This document shows, piece after piece, positions 26,453-35,546 of a stretch of 64,000 bases of DNA; the stretch's first letter is position 1; every line of letters begins with the position of its first letter. The stretch is taken from contig NC_005090.1 in NCBI RefSeq assembly GCF_000196135.1, positions 878,001 through 942,000 of the forward strand. The letters run 5' to 3'. This DNA comes from Wolinella succinogenes DSM 1740. GTDB lineage: Bacteria; Campylobacterota; Campylobacteria; Campylobacterales; Helicobacteraceae. Both the position numbers and the translations under genes were made by a program. The notes under the pieces are model-generated. The model saw only the letters and a list, made by a program, of their open reading frames with translations. It ran no database searches and was not told the origin of the DNA.

Positions 26453-27709
26453 TTAAAGGTTGGAGATTTTATATTTTTTATGGAAGCTTCGGATGATCAT
26501 GACCGAAACCACGTTGATGATGAGCGTCACGATAAAGAGCACCAAGCCAAGCGCGAAAGCAGAGAGGGTGAGAGAGCTGTTAAACTCCTGATCGCCTACG
26601 AGTGATTCGACGATCTTGACGGTTACCGTGGTCATATCTTCTAAAGGATTCCATGTGAGGTTAGGACGCAATGAGGCAGCCATGACGACAATCATCGTCT
26701 CTCCAAGGGCACGTGAGATGCTAAGCAAGCAAGCGGCGATGATTCCAGGCATAGCAGAGGGGAGGGTGATGAATTTGATCGTTTCGGATTTGTTCATCCC
26801 AAGGGCGAGGGAGCCGTTTTTGATATTTTGAGGAACAGAGCTAATCACATCATCTGAGAGGGAGGCGATGATGGGGATGATCATGATGCCCATGACGATC
26901 CCTGCGCCCAAAGCGCTCTCAAAAGAGGCTTGGATACCAAAACCTTTGAACACCTCCACGATAAAGGGTGCCACGGTGAGTGCGGCAAAGAATCCATAAA
27001 CGACTGTAGGGATTCCCGCAAGAATCTCTAGAATGGGCTTGATAAAATCACGCGCCCTTTGGGAGGCGTATTCGGCCATGTAGATAGCCGAGAGCAGACC
27101 TACGGGAACGGCGACAAGCATCGCAATGGCAGTGATGTAGAAGGTGCCCGCAAAAAGGGGGACCGCTCCAAAATTCGCCTTGGCGGCGTGAGCCCCTTCT
27201 CTAGCAGCTCCCTCAAGGAAGGAGGTGTCAGGCGACCACTCCGTCCCAAAGAGAAAATACCAGACACTCTCTCTGGCAAAAAAGTGCATGGCTTCAAAGA
27301 GAATCGAGATCAAGATTCCAAAGGTAGTGAGAATTGAGATGAAAGAAGCAAGGATCAGAAGACCCCTGATGAAACCCTCCACCAAGTCTCGCGCTTTGGT
27401 TTTAGAATTGAATCGAAAGAGGATGAAAAGAAGAGCAAAGGCGGCCACGCTAAGGGCGGCGGCAATGAGCATCAAAGGGGGGATGGCATTGATTCCAAAA
27501 AGGTATAAAAATACCCCGCACACAGCGATAGAGATCGCGGGCAGACCGGTATAAAGAGCGGCGAACCATCCGTATTGGTCGGGCTGAGAGTGTATTTTTA
27601 TGCCCTGCTGGACGAGCCTAAAGGCTTTGCCTCTGGCCAAAACATAGCCGATAAACATAAGGGGGATGAGCCCACCAAAAAAGATAAGGTAGAGGTTATC
27701 AATACTCAA
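26453..27709 (-). CDS. pstC: PstC, phosphate transporter permease
   Basis: 418 residues with three extra N-terminal helices (near 5-25, 45-70, 75-97) before the ABC permease core, which includes VPVGLLSAIYMAEYAS and the coupling loop SLALGMNKSETIKFITLP. Forms the inner-membrane channel with PstA. Separated from pstS by 94 bp containing a strong hairpin (separate entry). Confidence 0.93.
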   Translation of the reverse strand: MSIDNLYLIFFGGLIPLMFIGYVLARGKAFRLVQQGIKIHSQPDQYGWFAALYTGLPAISIAVCGVFLYLFGINAIPPLMLIAAALSVAAFALLFILFRFNSKTKARDLVEGFIRGLLILASFISILTTFGILISILFEAMHFFARESVWYFLFGTEWSPDTSFLEGAAREGAHAAKANFGAVPLFAGTFYITAIAMLVAVPVGLLSAIYMAEYASQRARDFIKPILEILAGIPTVVYGFFAALTVAPFIVEVFKGFGIQASFESALGAGIVMGIMIIPIIASLSDDVISSVPQNIKNGSLALGMNKSETIKFITLPSAMPGIIAACLLSISRALGETMIVVMAASLRPNLTWNPLEDMTTVTVKIVESLVGDQEFNSSLTLSAFALGLVLFIVTLIINVVSVMIIRSFHKKYKISNL

Positions 27710-27748
27710 GATGCTATTCCTTGCACGCGATGATCAAAATCATAAAAC

Positions 27749-27776
27749 ATCCATGGCGAGGAGGCTCGCCATGGAT
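27749..27776 (-). terminator. attenuator hairpin between pstS and pstC
   Basis: On the minus strand ATCCATGGCGAG-CCTC-CTCGCCATGGAT, a perfect 12-bp stem with 4-nt loop, followed by GTTTTATGATTTT. It sits after the pstS stop and before pstC, where partial termination or 3'-end protection would raise PstS levels above the permease subunits. Confidence 0.75.
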
Positions 27777-27803
27777 AAAAAGGTGGAAGAGAAGAGCCTA
27801 GAT

Positions 27804-28841
27804 TTAGGGAAGAACAGTGTGCTTGTCAACCATTTCAGCGGTGAGTTTGGTTTTGGCCTTAACTGTATCTTGAACTTTTTTGAGAAGATCGGGCTGCATA
27901 GGGATAAGACCGATGTTCTTAAGAACGCCATTGCCCCCAATCATCTTGTCGCTGATAAAGAGGTCAACGAACTGATCAAGGCCTTTAACGCCGGCTCGGT
28001 GAGAGTTTTTGACATAGAAGTAGAGGCTTCTAGAGACAGGGTAGGAGCCATCGCCGATGGTCTTAGCTGTAGGAGCGATACCGTTGATGTTAGCGCCGCT
28101 AACTTTATCAGGATTCTCCTCTAGGAAGCTATAGCCAAAGATTCCAAGAGCATTTTTGTCTTGGACGAGCTTTTGAACGATGAGGTTATCGTTTTCACCC
28201 GCAGGGATATAGGCACCATCTTGGCGAATTTTCTTGTATTTGCCCTTGGCATCGCCATAAGCATCAAATTTCTTAGAGCCTACTTCCATGACGAGCTCTT
28301 CAAAAGCGTCTCGTGTTCCAGAAGTGGTGGGGGGTCCATAAACCACGATGGGTCGATTGGGAAGAGAAGCATCCACTTGATTCCAAGTTTTGTAGGGGTT
28401 TTTGACAAGTTTGCCATCAACAGGAACTTCCTCAGCCAAGGCCAAGAAAAGATGCTCAATTTTGAAGTTGATCGCCGCATTGGCTTTGCTTTGAGCAATA
28501 GAGATACCATCATATCCGATCATCACGCCTGTGATGTCAGTCACGCCATTGGCGACGCAGTTGTCAAACTCAGACTTTTTGATAGGTCTAGAGGCGTTAG
28601 CGATATCAGTAGTGTCAAGTCCATCGCCTGCGCAGAACACTTTGAAGCCGCCGCCTGTTCCAAGGGATTCGACCACAGGAGTTTTGTTGCCAGTGGTGGC
28701 GCCAAACTCTTCGGCTACATAGCTGCTAAAAGGATAGACAGTGGATGAACCTGCCATTTTGATTTGATCTCTTGCTTGGGCGCTGAGTGCCAAAACTGCC
28801 GCCGCTGTCACGCTTAGGGCGAGCTTACCGAAATGAGCCAT
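27804..28841 (-). CDS. pstS: PstS, periplasmic phosphate-binding protein (operon leader)
   Basis: 345 residues with a Sec signal (KLALSVTAAAVLALSAQA). Binding-protein motifs: MAGSSTVYPFSSYVAEEF, SLGTGGGFKVFCAGDGLD, DIANASRPIKKSEFDNC, YGPPTTSGTRDAFEELV. This is the PBP_like_2/SphX-type PstS, unlike the classical one encoded later in the operon. Good AAGGAG ribosome-binding site. Preceded by a Pho-box-like promoter. Confidence 0.93.
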   Translation of the reverse strand: MAHFGKLALSVTAAAVLALSAQARDQIKMAGSSTVYPFSSYVAEEFGATTGNKTPVVESLGTGGGFKVFCAGDGLDTTDIANASRPIKKSEFDNCVANGVTDITGVMIGYDGISIAQSKANAAINFKIEHLFLALAEEVPVDGKLVKNPYKTWNQVDASLPNRPIVVYGPPTTSGTRDAFEELVMEVGSKKFDAYGDAKGKYKKIRQDGAYIPAGENDNLIVQKLVQDKNALGIFGYSFLEENPDKVSGANINGIAPTAKTIGDGSYPVSRSLYFYVKNSHRAGVKGLDQFVDLFISDKMIGGNGVLKNIGLIPMQPDLLKKVQDTVKAKTKLTAEMVDKHTVLP

Positions 28842-28886
28842 TTCTTCTCCTTGATTGATCTTTGGATTGATGTTTTTGCGAGGGAG

Positions 28887-28919
28887 ATTGTAGGATAGCT
28901 AGGTGACACAATGGAGACA
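28887..28919 (-). promoter_or_regulatory. pstS: Pho-box-like repeat and -10 element of the pst operon
   Basis: On the minus strand TGTCTC and TGTCAC start 11 bp apart (28919-28914 and 28908-28903), the helical phasing of Pho boxes, and TACAAT follows at 28892-28887 after a 10-bp gap. This is the architecture of a PhoB-activated promoter without a -35 box. It would start transcription about 40 bp before pstS. Confidence 0.6.
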
Positions 28920-28937
28920 AAAAGAGGGGCAAGACCC

Positions 28938-30695
28938 CTAAAAGCGAAAGGCTTGGAGGTCGCTGTATAGGGCGTTAGCGCCACTTTTAAGGGAGAGGGC
29001 GATCTCTTCTACACTACTGGCTTGCTGGCGATTGCTTTGGGCGTAGGCGAGCGTTTGTCCGATGGAGGCGAGACAAGCTTCACTTCGCTCTTTGGCCTCT
29101 TGACTGATGGCTTGCATGGAGAGAGAGATTTGGGAAGCCTCAAGAATCTCTCTCTGTGCACAAAGCGCCTCTTGGATGAGCTCACTAGCTTGCTCGGAGA
29201 CTCGATGGAGGTTGCGGCTTAGTTCAGTCATCTCCTGGGTGCTCTCTCCAAACTCATCCAAGACCTTGATGTTGCCTAGACTCTCTTGGGTGCGCTCAGC
29301 GAGCTTTCTCACCTCATCAGCAACCACTGCAAATCCTCGACCATGTTCGCCCGCCCTAGCGGCTTCGATGGCGGCATTGAGTGAGAGGAGGTTGGTTTGG
29401 GAGGCGATCTCGCTGATGAGATTGAGCATCTCTTTGGTTTGAGAGACTTGGGCGGCGAGCACTTTCATGTTCTCAGAGATGTGCGCCTGTTTAAGGCTGC
29501 TTTGCTTCATCATCTCAATCACAAGCCGAAGATTCTCTACAAATCGCTTCAATGTATCCTCGTTTCGCTGAAGGGTTTGGGCGGTTTTTTGCGAGAGGTG
29601 CTGGGCGTTTTGCGTCTCTTGGCTCATGAGGAGAATATTGGAATTGAGCTCGTTAATTTGGTCGAATTGCCCTTGGATTCCAAAGGAGAGATTTTCAGAA
29701 TTTTCTTGGAGGGAGCCACTTGATTCTTGGCTATGGATGGAGAGGGATTGGGCTTTGGCGATGGCGGCTTTGAGGTTTTGAAGCAGGTGAGAGATAGCGC
29801 GCGAGATGAAGTCGGTCTCCTCTTTGGAATTCTGCGTGTAGTCGATCTCTTTTGAGAGATCAAAAGAGCCTTTTTGGGCGGTCAGGCCTTCTAAGTATCG
29901 TGTGATTTTGCGCAAATCATAGAGGAATCGAGCGATGATGAGCGCCATGGTCATGAGCAAAAGGATAGAGATTCCCATCGCTCCAATGACAAAAAGGAGC
30001 GCTTGAAATCCCTTTTTAGCGCCGATCTCTCGCTCTTTGACCCCTTGATGAAGGAGTGATAAATCTTCATCCAACCCTGCATTGATCTCTTTTAGCTTTG
30101 TGGCCACATGAAGGGTCTGTTTGCCCTGTTCCTCGCTGATTTTGAGCGATTCTTGGATGATTTTATTGCTAATATCTTCCACCACGACTCGGATATCATC
30201 CACAATCATGGAGTTGGGGTTGGACTGGAGAACATTAGAGAGGATGAGAAATTGGCTAGCCGTCTCTTCAATGTAGGGATTTTTGGCGGTGGGAGTCTCC
30301 ACCCAAGCGCGCAACTCATTGGCAAGTCGTTCGGTTTTGCGCTTTTCGCTCTCTTTGAAGCCAAGCAGAAGAATCTCCCGCATGATGGCTTGAAGCTTGC
30401 CCAAGTCCTCATAATAGCCTAGAAACTGCTTCGAACTCTTTTGCATCTTCTCAAAGAGAGCGATTGATTCTTCGTTGCTTTTGGTGGTGTGCTCAAGACT
30501 CTCTTTGAGCTCAATAGCGTTTTTTAGCTCTAGGGTGTGGCTCTTTTGGATATGGGAGTAGTAGAGGTAAAAAGCAACAAAAATCGCCAAAAGCGCGAAA
30601 AAGAGAAGCGATAAATTCCCGATAAACTTACTGGCGAGAGTGGTCTTTTTGAAAAATCGTTTGTAGATTTTCCATAGGGTTTGGATCTGAATCAC
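28938..30695 (-). CDS. methyl-accepting chemotaxis protein between pst and phoB-like genes
   Basis: 585-residue chemoreceptor: TM1 near residues 24-46, a periplasmic helical domain of about 185 residues, TM2 near 233-257, HAMP-like linker, then the signalling coiled coil with [20 protein letters not shown] near 435. GTG start with AAGGAT upstream. It is flanked by the phosphate operon and, divergently, the PhoB/PhoR-like pair, suggesting a phosphate-linked role, but no ligand can be deduced. Confidence 0.9.
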   Translation of the reverse strand: MIQIQTLWKIYKRFFKKTTLASKFIGNLSLLFFALLAIFVAFYLYYSHIQKSHTLELKNAIELKESLEHTTKSNEESIALFEKMQKSSKQFLGYYEDLGKLQAIMREILLLGFKESEKRKTERLANELRAWVETPTAKNPYIEETASQFLILSNVLQSNPNSMIVDDIRVVVEDISNKIIQESLKISEEQGKQTLHVATKLKEINAGLDEDLSLLHQGVKEREIGAKKGFQALLFVIGAMGISILLLMTMALIIARFLYDLRKITRYLEGLTAQKGSFDLSKEIDYTQNSKEETDFISRAISHLLQNLKAAIAKAQSLSIHSQESSGSLQENSENLSFGIQGQFDQINELNSNILLMSQETQNAQHLSQKTAQTLQRNEDTLKRFVENLRLVIEMMKQSSLKQAHISENMKVLAAQVSQTKEMLNLISEIASQTNLLSLNAAIEAARAGEHGRGFAVVADEVRKLAERTQESLGNIKVLDEFGESTQEMTELSRNLHRVSEQASELIQEALCAQREILEASQISLSMQAISQEAKERSEACLASIGQTLAYAQSNRQQASSVEEIALSLKSGANALYSDLQAFRF

Positions 30696-30797
30696 GAGAT
30701 ATCCTTGAACATAGAGACGGAATTTGGCGCGCCATGCTACAAAAAAAGGGTAACATCGGGGTGACGAGAGGGTAGGGTGTCGCTGTGTTGTGGCCTA

Positions 30798-30840
30798 TTT
30801 GAAACCTTTTTGAAATAAAATAGTCGCGTTGTTTTATAAT
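30798..30840 (+). promoter_or_regulatory. Pho-box-like direct repeat and -10 of the phoB-like operon
   Basis: TTTGAAA starts at 30798 and again at 30809, exactly 11 bp apart. Read on the minus strand, ATTTCAAAAAGGTTTC fits, at all but one position, the PhosR box I recall from Campylobacter jejuni (GTTTC-N-AAA-NN-GTTTC). A TATAAT lies at 30835-30840, about 26 bp before the regulator ATG. Confidence 0.6.
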
Positions 30841-30866
30841 GGCGAGGAGTGAAAGGATTGTCGAAT

Positions 30867-31541
30867 ATGGTAAAGCCGTTGATTGCGATTATTGAGGACG
30901 AAGAGGATCTTTTGGAGTTGCTTGAGTTCCATTTGAAGAAGGCAGATTTTGAAGTGGAGGGGTTTTTGAATGTGCAAAACATCGAAAAACTTCTCAAAGA
31001 GGAGCCTATTGATCTTCTTTTGGTGGATCGGAATCTCCCTGGGGTGGAGGGGGCAGAGTTTATCAAGCGCCTAAGAGAGAAGGGTTATGCCACGCCCGTG
31101 ATCTTTCTCACCGCCAAGAGCGGAGACAAGGAGAAGCTAGAGGGCTTTGAAGCGGGAGCAGATGATTACATCACTAAGCCCTTCAAGTTTGAAGAGCTTA
31201 TCGCTCGTATCAGGGCGGTTCTTAAGCGAACCAAGGGTGAAGAGCAGGAGGTTTATCAATATAGGGATTTGATTTTAAAGCCCAAGAGCCGGGAGCTTTT
31301 TGTTGATAGCGAGAGTGTTGAGCTCACGAAGTTAGAGTTTTATCTCCTGCTTGAATTCATCAAGAATCGTCATATTGTGCTCAGTCGCGAATATCTGCTA
31401 GAGACGGTTTGGGGGGCTTGTGGTGAGTATCAGGATAAGACCGTCAATGTCGCCATCAAGCGCCTAAGGGAGAAGATTGACCCTGATAAAGAGAAGAACT
31501 ATTTCCGCTCGGTGCGAGGCGAGGGCTACACTCTTTGCTAA
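30867..31541 (+). CDS. PhoB/PhosR-like response regulator
   Basis: 225-residue OmpR-class regulator: receiver with IIEDEEDLLELLEF, phospho-Asp in LLLVDRNLPG, Thr in FLTAKS, Lys in YITKPFKFEE; winged-helix domain with KLEFYLLLEFI and NVAIKRLREKID. Start ATG at 30867 follows AAGGA at good spacing; a GTG at 30849 overlaps that region. Position beside the pst operon and the Pho-box-like promoter argue for phosphate starvation control. Overlaps the kinase gene by 7 bp. Confidence 0.88.
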   Translation: MVKPLIAIIEDEEDLLELLEFHLKKADFEVEGFLNVQNIEKLLKEEPIDLLLVDRNLPGVEGAEFIKRLREKGYATPVIFLTAKSGDKEKLEGFEAGADDYITKPFKFEELIARIRAVLKRTKGEEQEVYQYRDLILKPKSRELFVDSESVELTKLEFYLLLEFIKNRHIVLSREYLLETVWGACGEYQDKTVNVAIKRLREKIDPDKEKNYFRSVRGEGYTLC

Positions 31542-32902
31542 AACTCCACCAGCTCTTCTCCATCAACTTCACGCTCGTCTTTTTGGGCACCTTTGGATTC
31601 CTTGTCTTTTTCACCTATCAAAATCACCAAGAGCGCGAGCTTGCGGTGGTGGAACAGAAGCTAAGGACGATGATTGAGATCGTGGATATTTCGATTCTAG
31701 AGGGGAGCATTAGCTATGAGTTCACGCGTGATTTGGCGCGGCGGACGGGGACTTATATCGTCATCTTCAATAAAGCACTCGGCACCTTCACTGCAAGCCA
31801 TGAGGATGCAGTGAACATGGATATATTCCTTGGGATTGATAGTTCCAAGCGCCCCTTGGGGGGAGAGCGGCTTAAGATTGATCGAATCGAGGACAAAGAG
31901 GTGATGTATCTCGCCCAAGATACGGTGATTGATGATCGTGGCTATATTATCGCCATTTCACTTCCTATCGAAGGGGCTAAAAGCCCGCTTTATGAGCTTT
32001 GGTGGAAGATCGCTCCTCTCTTTTTGGTTTCGCTTCTTCTCTCCTTCGTAGTGGCGCGTCTCATTGAGCGTAATATTAACTTTGAGTTGCGAAAGATCAC
32101 TCTCTATCTGCGCGAAGTGGCAGAGAAAAACTATCAAGCGACTCTATCGGGCTCTTTTATCGGTGAGTTTGCGGTGCTCTCAGAATTGCTCACGAATTTG
32201 GCTAGAAAACTAGAGAAAAAAGATCGCAAGACACGCAAGCAAGCCGCCAAGCTTCGCCTCAAGAATCGTCAAAATGCCGACATTATCTCCGCGATTTCCC
32301 ATGAGTTTAAAAACCCTATCGCCATCATCATCGGCTATTGTGAGACGCTACTAGGCGAAGAATCGCTCCCTGAGGAGAAGCGGCGGCGATTTTTGGAGCG
32401 AATCTCCCACAATGCCCAAAAGCTCTCTACGCTCATTGATCGGTTGCGGCTCACCTTTAGTCTTGAAAATGATATCGCCCGAATCGAACCCACACGATTC
32501 TGCCTTAAAAGCCTTGCTCTAGAGATCGCTAAAAGCTTGGAAGAGAAGCATAAGCGGCGCGAAATCGAGGTAGTCGGAGAGGCACGTGAGGTTGAGGCGG
32601 ATAAGACACTCATGGAGCATGTCATCCACAATCTCGCCGAGAACGCGCTAAAATACTCTAGTGATAAGGTCACGATTGAGGTTGCGCCCAAGGCTTTGTG
32701 GGTCGTTGACCGCGGAGTGGGGCTAGAAGAGAGCGAGCTAAAGCTCATCACAAAGAAGTTCTATCGCGTGGATAGCCATAGCTGGGAGAGCTCTTTGGGG
32801 CTTGGGCTCTCTATCGTGAAATATATTTTGAAGCTTCATGGAAAGAATCTTCAAATAGAGAGCGAGCTGGGCAAGGGCTCGAAGTTTGGCTTTGAGATTT
32901 GA
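31535..32902 (+). CDS. PhoR/PhosS-like membrane histidine kinase
   Basis: 455 residues. TM1 near 8-27, a short periplasmic domain of about 120 residues, TM2 near 155-178, HAMP-like linker, HisKA with SAISHEFKNPIAIIIGYCE (His near 254), HATPase with HNLAENALKYS, DRGVGLEE and GLGLSIVKYIL. TTG start overlapping the regulator. The short periplasmic sensor differs from E. coli PhoR but matches the epsilonproteobacterial PhosS layout. Confidence 0.87.
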   Translation: MLKLHQLFSINFTLVFLGTFGFLVFFTYQNHQERELAVVEQKLRTMIEIVDISILEGSISYEFTRDLARRTGTYIVIFNKALGTFTASHEDAVNMDIFLGIDSSKRPLGGERLKIDRIEDKEVMYLAQDTVIDDRGYIIAISLPIEGAKSPLYELWWKIAPLFLVSLLLSFVVARLIERNINFELRKITLYLREVAEKNYQATLSGSFIGEFAVLSELLTNLARKLEKKDRKTRKQAAKLRLKNRQNADIISAISHEFKNPIAIIIGYCETLLGEESLPEEKRRRFLERISHNAQKLSTLIDRLRLTFSLENDIARIEPTRFCLKSLALEIAKSLEEKHKRREIEVVGEAREVEADKTLMEHVIHNLAENALKYSSDKVTIEVAPKALWVVDRGVGLEESELKLITKKFYRVDSHSWESSLGLGLSIVKYILKLHGKNLQIESELGKGSKFGFEI

Positions 32903-32921
32903 AGATTGAAAAGGGGTTTAG

Positions 32922-34310
32922 ATGCAGCCACTCTTTTTGGAGGTCTCCACACTAGATAGCGCCGCTGTGGAGCTTTTTGGGATGAGTCATGAGCTACTCA
33001 TGGAGAATGCCGCTAGGAGTTTAGCCGAGCTTATTCGTGCGAGATTTAGAGCAGGAAGCGTGGTGAGAATCGTCTCAGGGTCGGGGAATAATGGCGCGGA
33101 TGGAATCGCTTTGGCGCGAATGCTTTGGGGGGATTATCGCGTGCGGCTTTGGCTCCCTTTGGGCTGCGCGAGCGATCTAGCCAAACTTCAGCTAAGGCGC
33201 GCCCAAGCGCTTGGCATAGAGGGGGTCGAGAAGCTAGGGCAGGGCGATGTGCTAGTGGATGCACTCTTTGGCTCAGGGCTCTCTAGGGATTTGGGTCTTG
33301 ATTCTTTAGAGGTGATTAGGGAGATGAATGAGGCGAGAGGCTACAAGATCGCTTGTGATATTCCCAGCGGAATCGATTCCAAAGGCAACCCAAGACCCAT
33401 CGCCTTTAAGGCTGATCTCACCTGTGCGATGGGTGCGATTAGAGAGGCGCTTTTGAGTGATTCTACGAAGGAGTTTGTCGGAGAGCTGGTGGTGGGAAAT
33501 CTTGGAATCTCCCAAAGGCTTTATGAGCAAAATCAGCCGCCCAGCGCCTATCTTTTGGGTCGCGAGGATGTGAGGCTCCCTTGGCGCGTGCGAGAAGATT
33601 CTCACAAGGGAAGCTATGGACACCTTGCGGTGGTTGCAGGGGAGAGGGAGGGAGCGGCGGTTTTGGCCGCTTTGGCGGGGCTCCATTTTGGTGCGGGACT
33701 GGTGAGTCTCGTGGGGGAGGTGAAAAACCCTCCCTATGAGCTGATGCAGGGAGTGAGCGTGCCAAAGGGAGCGAGCGCTTTGGCGTGCGGAATGGGACTT
33801 GGCGAGAGGGAGTGCCCTAAAGACGCTTGGGAGCTCCCAAGCGTCCTAGACGCGGATATTTTAGGCAGGGAGGAGATACTCTCTCTTTTGGAGAAGAATC
33901 CCTCTCTTGTGCTCACTCCGCACCCTAAAGAGTTTGCAAATCTTTTAGGGGTTTTAGGAATCGCCCAAGTGAGCACCCTAGAGGTGCAGAAAGATCGCAT
34001 GGGCTGGGCGAGAATCTTTGGAGAGCGCTATCCTAGGGCGGTCTTGCTTCTTAAGGGGGCTAATCCTATCATCCTTCAAGGGGAGCGACTCTATATTAAT
34101 CCTCTAGGGGGAGCGATGCTCGCTAAAGGGGGCAGCGGTGATGTGCTCGGCGGAATCATCGCCTCTTTGCTCGCCCAAGGGAGAAGCCCGCTTGAGTCAG
34201 CTATTGAGGGCTCTTTGGCGCACACGCTAGCCGCTAGTAGGGTGGAGAAGGCCAACTACGCACTCACCCCTTTGGACCTTATTCAAGCACTTGGGAAACT
34301 CTCTCTTTAG
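32922..34310 (+). CDS. nnr: bifunctional NAD(P)HX epimerase/dehydratase
   Basis: 462-residue metabolite-repair enzyme. N-terminal YjeF_N epimerase domain (1-205) with SGSGNNGADGIALARML and ACDIPSGIDSKGN; C-terminal ribokinase-like dehydratase domain (220-462) with HKGSYGHLAVVAG, LTPHPKEFANLLG, LLKGANPIILQ and LAKGGSGDVLGGIIASLLAQ. Restores hydrated NAD(P)H. It follows the phoR-like gene by 19 bp. Length is normal for the fused protein (around 480-500). Confidence 0.93.
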   Translation: MQPLFLEVSTLDSAAVELFGMSHELLMENAARSLAELIRARFRAGSVVRIVSGSGNNGADGIALARMLWGDYRVRLWLPLGCASDLAKLQLRRAQALGIEGVEKLGQGDVLVDALFGSGLSRDLGLDSLEVIREMNEARGYKIACDIPSGIDSKGNPRPIAFKADLTCAMGAIREALLSDSTKEFVGELVVGNLGISQRLYEQNQPPSAYLLGREDVRLPWRVREDSHKGSYGHLAVVAGEREGAAVLAALAGLHFGAGLVSLVGEVKNPPYELMQGVSVPKGASALACGMGLGERECPKDAWELPSVLDADILGREEILSLLEKNPSLVLTPHPKEFANLLGVLGIAQVSTLEVQKDRMGWARIFGERYPRAVLLLKGANPIILQGERLYINPLGGAMLAKGGSGDVLGGIIASLLAQGRSPLESAIEGSLAHTLAASRVEKANYALTPLDLIQALGKLSL

Positions 34311-34344
34311 GCACGCTTTAAGAATGCCCCAAGAGGGGGCGTGC
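34311..34344 (+). terminator. possible hairpin after nnr
   Basis: GCACG and CGTGC enclose an inner GCCCC-AAGA-GGGGG stem, immediately after the nnr stop. No T-run follows; TATAAA downstream could instead serve as -10 for thiG. Confidence 0.35.
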
Positions 34345-34387
34345 TATAAAATCCTCCCTTAAAATCCAACACCAAGGCAACCCCAGG

Positions 34388-35170
34388 ATGAATAGTGACA
34401 CACTCAATATCGGCAACAAGATTTTTCAGAGCCGCCTCATTGTAGGAAGCGGGAAGTATAAGGATTTCAAGACCACTTACGAGGCGACCATGGCTTCAGA
34501 GGCGGAGATGATCACCGTGGCGGTGCGACGCGTGAACATCACTAATCCCAAAGAGGAGAATCTCTTGGACTATTTCAAAGGCTCCTCTGTGCAGTTCCTT
34601 CCCAACTCCGCGGGGTGCACTACAGCCGAGGAGACTATCACACTTTTTCGGCTCACTCGCGAGGCAACAGGAATTGACTTCATCAAGCTAGAGATTATCG
34701 GAGACACACAAAAGACCCTCTATCCTGATGTGATGGAGACGCTCAAAGCGTGCGAAGTGTTAGCCAAGGATGGATTCACGGTGTTGGCCTATACAAACGA
34801 CGACCCCATCATGGCTAGGCGTCTTGAAGAGGCAGGCGCGAGCGCGATCATGCCTTTGGCTGCGCCTATCGGGAGTGGCCTAGGTATCCAGAATCGATAC
34901 AATGTGGTTTTTATCAAAGAGGCGATCAAAGTCCCCCTTATCGTGGATGCGGGTGTGGGGTGCGCTAGCGATGCAGCCATCGCCATGGAGCTAGGAGCGG
35001 ATGCGGTTCTCACCAACACAGCCATCGCCCAAGCTCAAAATCCTATTTTGATGGCAAGCGCGATGAGGGATGCGGTTAGGGCAGGGCGCCAAAGCTACCT
35101 TGCTGGACGGATTCCTAAAAAACCCTATGCGAGTGCCAGCTCACCTACGGACGGAATGGCGCGGTTTTAA
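34388..35170 (+). CDS. thiG: ThiG, thiazole synthase
   Basis: 260-residue TIM-barrel enzyme that forms the thiazole phosphate of thiamine from deoxyxylulose phosphate, dehydroglycine/iminoacetate and ThiS thiocarboxylate. Motifs: [13 protein letters not shown] near 14, [71 protein letters not shown]. Full length. No other thi genes and no TPP riboswitch are visible nearby, so it is isolated from its pathway here. Confidence 0.95.
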   Translation: MNSDTLNIGNKIFQSRLIVGSGKYKDFKTTYEATMASEAEMITVAVRRVNITNPKEENLLDYFKGSSVQFLPNSAGCTTAEETITLFRLTREATGIDFIKLEIIGDTQKTLYPDVMETLKACEVLAKDGFTVLAYTNDDPIMARRLEEAGASAIMPLAAPIGSGLGIQNRYNVVFIKEAIKVPLIVDAGVGCASDAAIAMELGADAVLTNTAIAQAQNPILMASAMRDAVRAGRQSYLAGRIPKKPYASASSPTDGMARF

Positions 35171-35178
35171 ACCGCGCC
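35158..35178 (+). terminator. perfect palindrome overlapping the thiG stop
   Basis: GGCGCGGTTT-T-AAACCGCGCC: a 10-bp stem that includes the thiG stop codon. No T-run follows, so it may be a 3'-end stabiliser or weak terminator. Confidence 0.5.
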
Positions 35179-35223
35179 TAAGCTTAACAATCTCCTAATA
35201 TTCGACTCCTATAATCTCTCTGT

Positions 35224-35299
35224 AAATAATGATAACGACTGTTAGAATCGCGTTTGACAAGACTTTGTCGTTAGATTACAATAACTATTATCATTAAAC
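35224..35299 (+). promoter_or_regulatory. feoA: Fur-controlled promoter of feoAB
   Basis: A consensus promoter, TTGACA (35254-35259), 17 bp, TACAAT (35277-35282), is flanked by two Fur-box-like stretches: AATAATGATAACGAC upstream (from 35225) and ATAACTATTATCATTAAAC (35281-35299) over the start point. The second, read in reverse, gives AATGATAATAGTTAT, close to the Fur GATAAT hexamer repeats. Confidence 0.75.
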
Positions 35300-35315
35300 A
35301 GGGGCGAAAGAATCC

Positions 35316-35546
35316 ATGAAATTGCATGAGTTACAAAAAGGTGAAAAAGCGGTCGTCAAAGGACTGCCTAGTGATCAGATTTTGAGAGAGAGGTTGCACT
35401 CTTTTGGGATTTTCAAAGAGAGTCATTTGGAGGTCAAAGAGGTCTCTTTGGTGAAGGCAACGCTAGTGGTTGCGCTCAATCAAAGCCTCATGATTCTCCG
35501 CTCCAGCGAAGCAGAGAGTATCGAAGTCGAAAAGCTCGTCTCATGA
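35316..35546 (+). CDS. feoA: FeoA, SH3-like ferrous iron transport accessory protein
   Basis: 76 residues, the usual FeoA size; SH3-like domain with LPSDQILRERLHSFGIFKES and SLMILRSSEAESIEVE. Supports FeoB-dependent Fe2+ uptake. Starts behind the Fur-type promoter and overlaps feoB by 4 nt (ATGA). Confidence 0.9.
   Translation: MKLHELQKGEKAVVKGLPSDQILRERLHSFGIFKESHLEVKEVSLVKATLVVALNQSLMILRSSEAESIEVEKLVS

Noticed and set aside
34311-34387. TPP riboswitch before thiG
   Set aside because: The 77-bp leader has a GC hairpin but none of the conserved TPP-aptamer segments such as CUGAGA.
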